From the NCBI RefSeq assembly GCF_020618475.1, contig NZ_CP085339.1, positions 496,001 to 560,000 of the forward strand: 64,000 bases of DNA, written 5' to 3'. Source of the DNA: Haladaptatus halobius (GTDB lineage: Archaea > Halobacteriota > Halobacteria > Halobacteriales > Haladaptataceae). A model generated the notes under the pieces. That model made no database searches, was not told the origin of the DNA, and saw only the letters and a list, made by a program, of their open reading frames with translations. The position numbers were made by a program, and so were the translations under genes. Positions 57,023-64,000 of this stretch are shown here, piece by piece (positions within the stretch are counted from its first letter, which is position 1; each line of letters starts with the position of its first letter).

Positions 57023-59122
57023 TCAACTGAATGATCGTAAGCTCGGCTCAGTGTACTGCCCTAACTCGTCCTCGATATCCGATTCACGCCACCCAAGCGG
57101 CGATAACACACTCGCTGCTGTACGAACTAGCAATTCCCGATAAAACTCAGTATCATACTCGGTTAGCTCTTCACTTGCCAACCTCACTCGATCTCGCGAC
57201 CGCTTTGTATCGTCGACCACTACATACGACACACTCAGTCCAGGTGCACGCGTCAACCCCAAATCAGCAGCTCGCTCCAGTGCCGCCACACTCCGCGTCG
57301 ACTGCGTGTAGTCCTTCCGTTGCTTCGAAACACGATTCGTGATCACCAACTCACTCGGATCAACCGCCCCACGCTCAAGGCGGTCAACCCACAACCGCAA
57401 TTCCTCACAAACTGATTCTGGATCTCGATACTCATCGACTGCTCGAATCAACGCTTTCTGCGCATCATCGATATACGACGGCGAACTTCGCTGCCGACAC
57501 TCGATGCCCCGATATTTGTATTCATCCTTCTCAGCGACCTTTCCGAAGTACTTCGTCAATGCACCAGCGTCTGAATCGCGCAACGGAACGAACGCAATCC
57601 AGTCGTAGTGCGCTTCGTGTTCGAGTCGAATCTCCACCTGCCTAGAAATCTCCGATGCAAGCTCCGAAAGTGACGTCTGTTCCTCGCCTTCAATCGGAGT
57701 CACCCACACGCTATCGACGATGCCATGCACAATTCGCCACCCATGCTCCTCAAGTACGGCTTTCGTATCCAACAATATTTCCCGAGCATACGCGTTGATC
57801 GCCTCGTGGCACTCAATTCGCCCGAATTTTGCATTCGAAAAGCCCTGATAGCCGAAACACGAGACCAAAATCCACTTGATTGCACTCGATTGCCCTTCCA
57901 ACTCATCGCGACGATCCTCGTCCTCAGTTGCTCGAATCTTGGCTTTGATCGCATTCCGATCCTCGATCAACGGCTCAAGCACGTCCGGAAGATAGCCACG
58001 TTCGTCGCAAATCGAGTAGCCAATCCCCGGCACGTCCTCTCGACCAGCGTGACATTCACATCGAATCTTCTCTGGGCTCACATTCCGCGTGTCGATGATA
58101 TTCGGATATAACGAGGAGAAATCGAGTTCGTGGACGTCCTCGTGCAACCCGACGTCCGGTGCAAAGGTGAACCCACCCCTATCGGCATCGTGGAGCTGGC
58201 GCATCGTTTTGAATTTCTCGTGGCGCCATGAGTGCCATGGGACAAGCACGTCTCGCTCCCGTGCCTCCTGTATCTGAATCCCAGTGAGGATATTCCCGAT
58301 CGACGACCACGCCAACTCTTGGAGTGGTTTCCCCGATTGCTCGACGAGATACAGGCAGCCATCGAGATTCGTCTGTTTCCACATGAACGTATTCGAGCCG
58401 TCGATGATCACCCGACCGGGGAGATTGTACCGTGCTGGTGAGTGCCCGACTTGGCCATAGCTTTCGTACGTTGATTCGCCCGCCAACTGCTGCCATCCTG
58501 ACCGTCGTCCAAGCTGAAATTCCACATCAAACCGCTCGGCCTGCTGGAAAAGAACTGGAATGAGGTCGCTGGTGTTCAGGAAGAGAATATCCGGATCAAC
58601 TGACTCAATACGATCCGACAGCGTTGCTAACACGCCTTCGCCACTCCCAGTTACAATCTCATCGTCGATCGTTAGTTCTGTAACCCTCTCACTCGCGAGT
58701 TCCGTCTCCGAGACGGCAATCTGCATCTGCGAGAGTTCGTGGTTCGGAAGCGGATCAATCTCCTCTTCGAGACAGTAGCGGAACTCCCGCGAGAAGTCGA
58801 CGTTGTAGCAGCGATACTCACCGGGTGAGCCCCACTTGCTCACCATCCCTGCCACTGAATTCACCGCGTTGAGGTCGATCACATCCACTTGGAGCACTTG
58901 TTCAGGCTCATGCTGGAAGCTCACGCGTTCATCAACAACAGCAACCTGCACAACGGCAGGATGGTCACGGAGTTCAGCATGTGCCGTGGAAAACTCACCG
59001 TCATCATTCACCGACACGTAGATTGTCGGTGTATACGATTCATCCACCTCGCAGTTTAGCCCCGTCTCAGTTAGTGACCAGGTGAGCACGTCGCCATCAA
59101 CGTAGTCGATTTTGTACACCAT
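57023..59122 (-). CDS. polB: divergent family B DNA polymerase
   Basis: 699 residues. Motif A ELDFSSLYPNII keeps its Asp (334). Motif B reads KWILVSCFGYQG, with Val and Phe in place of the usual Asn and Tyr. Motif C is HGIVDSVWV: the first Asp of DTD is replaced, the second (470) is kept. The exonuclease region lacks clear Exo motifs (DILFLNTSDL). The gene is short for a replicative PolB (about 780-900) and resembles accessory PolB genes of haloarchaeal plasmids. An 82-residue gene ends 4 bp upstream, so they are co-transcribed. Activity is plausible but reduced or specialised (inference). Confidence 0.88.
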   Translation of the reverse strand: MVYKIDYVDGDVLTWSLTETGLNCEVDESYTPTIYVSVNDDGEFSTAHAELRDHPAVVQVAVVDERVSFQHEPEQVLQVDVIDLNAVNSVAGMVSKWGSPGEYRCYNVDFSREFRYCLEEEIDPLPNHELSQMQIAVSETELASERVTELTIDDEIVTGSGEGVLATLSDRIESVDPDILFLNTSDLIPVLFQQAERFDVEFQLGRRSGWQQLAGESTYESYGQVGHSPARYNLPGRVIIDGSNTFMWKQTNLDGCLYLVEQSGKPLQELAWSSIGNILTGIQIQEARERDVLVPWHSWRHEKFKTMRQLHDADRGGFTFAPDVGLHEDVHELDFSSLYPNIIDTRNVSPEKIRCECHAGREDVPGIGYSICDERGYLPDVLEPLIEDRNAIKAKIRATEDEDRRDELEGQSSAIKWILVSCFGYQGFSNAKFGRIECHEAINAYAREILLDTKAVLEEHGWRIVHGIVDSVWVTPIEGEEQTSLSELASEISRQVEIRLEHEAHYDWIAFVPLRDSDAGALTKYFGKVAEKDEYKYRGIECRQRSSPSYIDDAQKALIRAVDEYRDPESVCEELRLWVDRLERGAVDPSELVITNRVSKQRKDYTQSTRSVAALERAADLGLTRAPGLSVSYVVVDDTKRSRDRVRLASEELTEYDTEFYRELLVRTAASVLSPLGWRESDIEDELGQYTEPSLRSFS

Positions 59123-59126
59123 CGCC

Positions 59127-59375
59127 TCATCCCTGACTGTTTAAGTCGTCCTCTATGTGATCGAGCCGATCATCCAAGTCGTCGAGTTGTCGCTGCTGTT
59201 CGAGTAGAATCGAGATGAGGATCGGTGTCTCGACGAACAGGGGCTTGTGAACTGTACTGGGGTCGGTATGCAACTGGGCATATTCAAAGAGTCGATCAAA
59301 TACCTCTTGATCAGTCGATCGAAGCGCACGTCGATATTCGTCCCATCCTGTTTCGATTTGGTTGGTGTGGCTCAT
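59127..59375 (-). CDS. small partner protein upstream of polB
   Basis: 82 residues, MSHTNQIETGWDEYRRALRS, with a C-terminal amphipathic helix (ILLEQQRQLDDLDDRLDHIE). It ends 4 bp before the polB ATG. Probably a coiled-coil dimer. The frame continues upstream to 59438 but that part is not protein-like. Function unknown; co-expression with PolB suggests a polymerase accessory. Confidence 0.6.
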   Translation of the reverse strand: MSHTNQIETGWDEYRRALRSTDQEVFDRLFEYAQLHTDPSTVHKPLFVETPILISILLEQQRQLDDLDDRLDHIEDDLNSQG

Positions 59376-60181
59376 TGCAGGTAGACACGACCACCGAGGT
59401 ACCCTTAGGCAAGCCAGGGTCGCTTCCAAATATTCCAATACAGGAAATATCGATAGTAATCGGTATGGGTGTCAGTCGTGCTGGTCGCCACACTGGAGAA
59501 AGAAAATACTCTGATCACTCGCTAATTTCGATCAGTCCACTGCATCGATAGAAGCCCGCTAGAAATTCCAGGTATCCCTGAAATTTGGCCAGGTTGAATC
59601 CTATATTCCATTCGTAAAATCTCGATGAGGGCGTGATGATATCTAATGAATCGGTCGATGAACCTGTGGTGAATTTCACATCGCTTCTAGGGCTGTTTGA
59701 AGGCGGTTGTAGATTGTTCAATACCTCCTAAGTTGACGGCGTTGTGCCCGAATCTGCTATAGTTAGTCACGATTCGAGTTACCAAACAGTGATCGCGAGA
59801 TTCAATACGTGCCATCTGTTTCCGATTCGGATTTCCGAAACCCTGCTTCTCGACAGACAAGCACTGAATAACAGAACTTACACAACCTGTCGGAAAGGAG
59901 GCTAGGGAGGGAAAGTCAGCTCTCACGACCAGCCACGGCGACACTGTCGGGTGATGACGCCAGACTGTGTCGTCGTGCTGGCCTCTGGTGAGAGCGTATC
60001 TCCACTAACGGCATCGAGGATAAAATAAGTACGTCAGATATAGATTGATTTTATTATACTATTCCATCAAACAATCCCATATAACTTTTATTGGTCTCGA
60101 TTTTAGCATTGTTTTCTTTCGATTGAGTGAATTCTGCAGTAAGTGGCCGTTACTCAACTAGCTGGAGGGCTAAGAGTAAGT
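59376..60181. other. gene-free stretch upstream of the polB unit
   Basis: About 800 bp with no convincing gene. The promoters of the polB unit and of the HalOD1 gene must lie in it. Nothing like iteron repeats was seen. Confidence 0.4.
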
Positions 60182-60577
60182 ATGAACAGCGACACAACGA
60201 GAGTCAAAACGACCAGCTGGTTTGGCTCCACCACAGAGCACTCTGGACCGAGTCCACCACCTCAATATACATTGATCGCCTACGAGACGATTGACCTCGA
60301 ATCATCGACTTCGGAGCTGGTTATAAGTGTCGTTGAGGCACTCATTGACGTGATGGAGCCGGCAGCCGGCCAAACGACGCTCACGCTATATGAATATATG
60401 AATCCAGATGCGCTCGAAGACATCATCGAAGCAAGTACATCGAAAAAGAGCGACGTCGAAGTCCGATTTGCGATTGAAAACTATCTTGTCACCGTTCGGA
60501 GCAACAACACCGTTCTCATCTACGAACCGGTTGGAGTACAACGGGAAACTGATAGAAACTCATGCCCGGCTAGTTGA
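60182..60577 (+). CDS. HalOD1 output-domain protein
   Basis: 131 residues from ATG 60182. ELVISVVEALIDVMEPAAGQ, then LYEYMNPDALEDIIEAS and VEVRFAIENYLVTVRSNNTV match HalOD1, with a 25-residue non-conserved leader. Longer than the member at 55993. Role: predicted signalling output. Confidence 0.75.
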   Translation: MNSDTTRVKTTSWFGSTTEHSGPSPPPQYTLIAYETIDLESSTSELVISVVEALIDVMEPAAGQTTLTLYEYMNPDALEDIIEASTSKKSDVEVRFAIENYLVTVRSNNTVLIYEPVGVQRETDRNSCPAS

Positions 60578-60601
60578 CCAGGATCAGCAGGGTGAGGTAG
60601 T

Positions 60602-60962
60602 TCACTCTCGTGTTTGTTCGGCAATTGCCCGGACGGCGTGTTCGAAGTAATCGCGGTCAGTCTACATGAATAGACGGTCGTTCCGTTCGAGGAGTTCGAA
60701 GAGTTTCGCGATCATCGCATCGTACCTCTCGCGTTCTAAGTCGTGATCGATCGAGAAATCTTCGTAATCTCGTTTTGCAACATACGTCTCGCGTAACGGG
60801 AGTTCGCCAAGCTCAAGCTCATGACCACCATCATTATCTTCAGCAATAAGAACAGGATAGTCGATGAGAGTGAGAGTATAGCGAAATTTGAGGTAGAAAT
60901 TCTCCCAATTATCATTCGCTGAGTCAAGGTCGTCAAGAAGAATTGCGACAGACTGTGGATTT
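60602..60962 (-). pseudogene. hypothetical protein, 5'-truncated by an IS end, with in-frame TAG
   Basis: Reads SVAILLDDLDSANDNWENFY, then ELPLRETYVAKRDYEDFSID, LFELLERNDRLFM, a TAG at 60664-60662, TDRDYFEHAVRAIAEQTRE and a TGA. The N-terminus is cut at the IS terminus 60963. No family recognised. Confidence 0.55.
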
Positions 60963-60990
60963 GGCTCTGTTGAAACCCTTAGAGTATAAC
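60963..60990 (+). mobile_element. solitary insertion-sequence terminus
   Basis: GGCTCTGTTGAAACCC, almost identical to the terminus at 18392. No transposase nearby: a scar of an element that deleted or decayed. Confidence 0.5.
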
Positions 60991-61030
60991 AGGAGTAGCG
61001 TGCTGAATACAGAGGGTGTAACTACTCCTC

Positions 61031-61474
61031 TCAAGCGGGAGTATCTACAATCAGTGACTTGCGCTTCACAGTGAATTGCGTTAGAGCGAACAATATACCC
61101 CCAGTAACAGCCACACTGATACCGAATACTAACGGAATCGTAGTCAGTGTCGTCGGGTCATATGTCCATTCAAACGTATAGACATCACCCTTGTACTGGA
61201 CAGCGTGGTCAGCGAATGTCGTCAATACACGGCCTTCGGCAGGTGCAGCTCCACCATCCTTCACTCGGTCAAACACACCTTTTTCTGTCGATGATAGACT
61301 AGAATACAAAATGGGTGACTCATCTGTCGCAGCGCTAACTTGGTCGACCTGAACCATATACGGAGTTGAATTGATCTCTCCGTATGCAGCAAAACCAGTA
61401 ATCGCAATTCCACCGAGAAACAGTCCGAGGCTGACGACGTACAGTCCGAGACGGAGTCGGGGGGACAAATTCAT
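61031..61474 (-). CDS. haloarchaeal membrane protein of unknown function
   Basis: 147 residues: helix LYVVSLGLFLGGIAITGFAA, an extracellular loop of about 80 residues, helix IPLVFGISVAVTGGILFALT, and a short basic tail. The topology is N-in/C-in. The loop with ILYSSLSSTEKGVFDRVKDG is a pattern I have seen in haloarchaeal DUF7979-type proteins (memory only). Intact. Confidence 0.6.
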   Translation of the reverse strand: MNLSPRLRLGLYVVSLGLFLGGIAITGFAAYGEINSTPYMVQVDQVSAATDESPILYSSLSSTEKGVFDRVKDGGAAPAEGRVLTTFADHAVQYKGDVYTFEWTYDPTTLTTIPLVFGISVAVTGGILFALTQFTVKRKSLIVDTPA

Positions 61475-61593
61475 ACCCCGTATTAGTTAATGGCTTATAT
61501 AAGTGCTTTCACGAAACTATCTCCTTGGTCGATAAACTTGCGCTTTCCAGAGCCTGACGATCAGGTGTGGTCTCACTAACGAAACTGACCTCG

Positions 61594-61830
61594 TTATTCA
61601 GGTCCGTAATCAGTGAGTCGGAGCTTCCCCTCGACCTCATAGAGGTGGCCTTTCATGTAGAGGCGTTCGACGATATCCTTGGCAGTAGGCCGCTCAAGAT
61701 CTTCTTCCGCCTTGAGAACTGTATATGCTTCTTCATAGGTGAGCTCCCCTTCGCTTGGAGCTGCAGCTGTAAGCGCGTCTAATGCCTCTTGTGCAAGAGG
61801 AGTAAGTGGCGATGTGCCATCAGAGACCAT
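61594..61830 (-). CDS. small helix-turn-helix-like protein
   Basis: 78 residues from ATG 61830 (MVSDGTSPLTPLAQEALDAL). The layout LTYEEAYTVLKAEEDLERPT, then AKDIVERLYMKGHLYEVEGK and LRLT suggests a winged helix. The longer frame to 61995 is not protein-like. Probably a DNA-binding or dimerising small protein. Function unknown. Confidence 0.55.
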   Translation of the reverse strand: MVSDGTSPLTPLAQEALDALTAAAPSEGELTYEEAYTVLKAEEDLERPTAKDIVERLYMKGHLYEVEGKLRLTDYGPE

Positions 61831-62157
61831 CGGTATAACTGAATCTGAGTTCGCGGTAAGTAAATCCTCGGGCGACGTCCCTTCGTGCCTCTTTTTCTCA
61901 CTGCGACAAGGGGAGTAAGCACACGGCGTGGGATGGTGGGTTTGAGATGAGTACGAAGGCCCACACCGCCTACTGGGATCACTGACTGCATTCACTACTT
62001 GAGACGCGATGGATAAAGTCGTAAGCTAACCAGAGCGGGAGTGAAACTAACCACAGACACACGTACTCCAGAGAATCCACGTCTCCAAACTACCCTTCGA
62101 CGATTGAACGGTACTTCCCTTAGATGAGCACACAACTGACGAGGCGAACAGCTATGG
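61831..62157. other. intergenic, no gene seen
   Basis: About 330 bp before the third palindrome; no gene or RNA recognised. Confidence 0.4.
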
Positions 62158-62176
62158 ATTAGCATGTTATGCTAAC
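62158..62176. promoter_or_regulatory. 19-bp operator-like palindrome, copy 3
   Basis: ATTAGCATGTTATGCTAAC, whose reverse complement GTTAGCATAACATGCTAAT fits the other two sites; 5 bp upstream of ATG 62182. Confidence 0.6.
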
Positions 62177-62181
62177 CACCA

Positions 62182-62600
62182 ATGCCAAATAAGATCAAAC
62201 GGTCTGACGACGGACTTGCCCTCCAAGTCACCAAACCTGCATGAGCAGTAGAACTCGTCGAAGACACCGACGATGAGATCACTTATCTTGCAAAATCCGT
62301 GTGTTTGCGTTTGACGATCTTCTTCTGGCCATCGGCAGTGACCGCATTACCGATGAGCACATCGTCGAACTCGCAACAACAGCGGCCCGCGATACAATCT
62401 CGATCCATCGAGTGACAGACGCTTCACTCCAAATCGCGGGCAATGGCTATCAAGTGCAACTCCCGGGTGCTGCAGACGCAGGATTTCGCGTCGGTGATCG
62501 AGTGCCCTGTACGCCAGCGCCGAATATACTCGTCATCGTAGCAGCGGGATCTGAACGAGTGGCGGCGGACATAGTAACGATTCGAAAAGAGCAAATCTAG
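62182..62600 (+). pseudogene. unknown gene broken by TGA and frameshift
   Basis: MPNKIKRSDDGLALQVTKPA, a TGA at 62242-62244, AVELVEDTDDEITYLAKSV, then a frame change into FAFDDLLLAIGSDRITDEHI and on to TAG-terminated NILVIVAAGSERVAADIVTI. If repaired, about 138 residues. The pieces fit one gene by position and composition. Function unknown; it sits directly behind a palindromic operator, so it was perhaps an antitoxin-like or autoregulated gene (guess). Confidence 0.45.
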
Positions 62601-62760
62601 AACCAACCATGCATTGATTAGTGTGCCATATTAACTTCATGCTCTCTATCACGGTATACAACAGTCTTGGAAAGCGGTACGCGAGAGCTGAAGTTTACTA
62701 GATTAACCCAGAGACAGCTTCCATATTCGTCTCGCATAGTAGACGTAAATCTGGAAACCA

Positions 62761-62970
62761 TGGGCCGAGAACTGCTCAAGCAGTCGCAGCACTCACCACT
62801 TGAAGCTCGAATGAAAGCATTTCTCGACGACCATCAGGCTCCAGACGATCTGAAGGAAACACGAAATCACGTAGCCGCAGGTACTTCCGTTTCTGATCTT
62901 GTCTCAGAAGACCGCGATGAGCGATTCAAAGTACGAATAGCCGTTCTACTTTTTCGATACCTCTGCCCTT
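62761..62970 (+). pseudogene. hypothetical gene cut by the IS200/IS605-type element
   Basis: MGRELLKQSQHSPLEARMKA, then ETRNHVAAGTSVSDLVSEDR and RFKVRIAVLLFRYLC before meeting the right end of the TnpB element at about 62971. The rest of the gene is not found in the window. Confidence 0.45.
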
Positions 62971-63670
62971 GTCAGCTACCCACCGTTGAAGCGATGGGCT
63001 TGTCGGAGGACTCCCATTCGGCCGGCACCGGCGTGTTGGACGCCACTTCAGTAGCGTTCACGGTCATCCCCCCCGACTTCAGGGCGTACTGACTGAACGC
63101 CCCTCCAGCAGGGGACTTCTGCCCCTGCTGAAGCTTGTGGGCGAGCTTCCGTGCGATGTTTTTCGCCGCGTTATTATCCGCGTTCGCCTCGTAAGAACAA
63201 TCCAGACACACTAACTGTTGCCCGTCGCGGTTTTCTTCGAGCATACAGCCGCATTTCGAGCATTTGTTGACTCGTGTACTACCGGTTCACCGTCTCCGCA
63301 ACGATGCCGTACTCCTCGGCCTTGTACGCGACTGGTTCTTGCAGCGCGTTGAATGCCCACTGCTGGAACTTCTTGCCGTCGCTGATGTGGTCTCGAATCT
63401 ACTCTAGATTCTCAAACGCAATGCGGGTACAGTCGTGGTGACGAGCTTCAGTCACAATTTCTTTCGAAACGCGGTGGAGGTAGTCGCGACTCCACCTGCT
63501 GAACTTGTCACCGATACGCTGGTAGGTGAGGTGGGCACTTCGCGTGTCGGTTTGATGGAGGCTGACGCGGCACTTCTCAAACTCGCGGCGCTGGTGGTCC
63601 ATGTAATCGGGACAAGAATGCAAAGAACGCAATGAAGGAGTGGAACGCAAAGAACAAGTTGAAAAAGGGC
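62971..63670 (-). mobile_element. tnpB: IS200/IS605-family element, decayed tnpB
   Basis: From about 63600 the frame reads REFEKCRVSLHQTDTRSAHL, then RIAFENLE (RuvC-II region), a TAG, IRDHISDGKKFQQWAFNALQ, a frameshift, then CSKCGCMLEENRDGQQLVCL with the zinc ribbon and ADNNAAKNIA (RuvC-III, Asp present). The N-terminal half with RuvC-I is absent. A 20-bp hairpin at 62979-62998 (CCCATCG/CGGTGGG) marks the right end. TnpB is the RNA-guided nuclease of these elements; this one is dead. Confidence 0.8.
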
Positions 63671-63695
63671 TCACTCAAGAAGTGGAGATAGATCG

Positions 63696-64000
63696 CTATT
63701 CGTCAATTGATGAGAGGAAATCGCTAATGCGAGAATCTTGTTCGAGCACGGATTTGACGATATCTGGTTCTTCGAGGAGACGGTGTTTTGCGTGAACCCC
63801 TTGGCCACGCCCACGCCCTCGACGCTCTGATTGAATCACATTCAAGAAATCATGCTCTTTTAAAATCTCTTGAGTACGGCGTTCAGAGAGCATATCGAGA
63901 CCAGTGCCACGTGCAATCTGTTGATATCGGCGATAAATTTCCTTCGTAGAGAATTCATCTGCTTGTTTGGACTCAGTGAGGTTGGTAAGCGCCAATAGAA
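63696..64000 (-). CDS. Orc1/Cdc6 replication initiator, C-terminal part, continues outside
   Basis: About 100 residues, open to the window edge: LALTNLTESKQADEFSTKEI, then YRRYQQIARGTGLDMLSERR, ILKEHDFLNVIQSERRGRGR. This is the winged-helix domain that binds origin repeats in archaeal Orc1/Cdc6. The ATPase part lies to the right. Such genes normally sit next to the origin they serve, so a replication origin may be just outside the window. Confidence 0.85.
   Translation of the reverse strand, partial: LLALTNLTESKQADEFSTKEIYRRYQQIARGTGLDMLSERRTQEILKEHDFLNVIQSERRGRGRGQGVHAKHRLLEEPDIVKSVLEQDSRISDFLSSIDE

Overview
The window is haloarchaeal (class Halobacteria). The evidence is the very acidic proteins, several Tat-type leaders, five HTH_10/BAT-type (bacterio-opsin-activator-like) regulators, DUF7344 and HalOD1 proteins, small zinc-ribbon proteins, a CspA-type cold-shock protein, a subtilase with a Tat leader, and an Orc1/Cdc6 fragment at the right edge. 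I do not name a genus. Gene density is low. Many genes are truncated, frameshifted, interrupted by a stop or fused to unrelated sequence, so the DNA looks like an accessory replicon or a decaying accessory region of a chromosome. No rRNA, tRNA or CRISPR array was recognised.

Layout. 1-18.5 kb: the 5' part of a LeuA-family synthase, regulators (HTH_10, a membrane-bound winged helix, DUF7344), a BNR-repeat protein, an MFS and an AI-2E-family transporter, CspA, zinc-ribbon proteins, a CBS/hibernation-factor-like gene cut by an amber codon, and several chimeric genes, one of them a Tat-lipoprotein leader fused to a transposase. 18.5-31 kb: a block visibly richer in G+C, with a branched-chain-amino-acid-type ABC transporter (livJM divergent from livHGF), an MFS carrier with an acyl-CoA ligase, and a metallo-beta-lactamase-fold lactonase next to an iron-dependent alcohol dehydrogenase. 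C-terminal scraps of acyl-CoA ligases lie at both ends of the block. It reads as an imported catabolic cassette: uptake, CoA activation, then lactone and alcohol chemistry.

31-43 kb: subtilase, HTH_10 regulators, a broken ltrA, nucleoside hydrolase, a lipoprotein and many gene remnants. 43-46 kb: an ABC exporter operon with unknown small ORFs at both ends. 46-50 kb: a broken zinc alcohol dehydrogenase and a partial copy of a DNA polymerase B gene. 50-55 kb: a TrmB-type regulator overlapping a 1256-residue MMPL/RND transporter that carries a coiled coil of about 400 residues. 55-64 kb: HalOD1 and DUF7344 proteins, a full-length divergent PolB, a TnpB relic and the C-terminus of Orc1/Cdc6.

Signals that cross the whole window: (i) a 19-bp operator-like palindrome (GTTAGYAY...ATRCTAA) found three times, each 5-39 bp upstream of a start codon; (ii) three copies of a structured 180-330 bp repeat with nested inverted repeats; (iii) four copies of one small winged-helix gene in different stages of decay; (iv) repeated nonsense and frameshift lesions. 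PolB, an Orc1/Cdc6 gene and the repeats support a plasmid or integrated-plasmid origin, but that is an inference.
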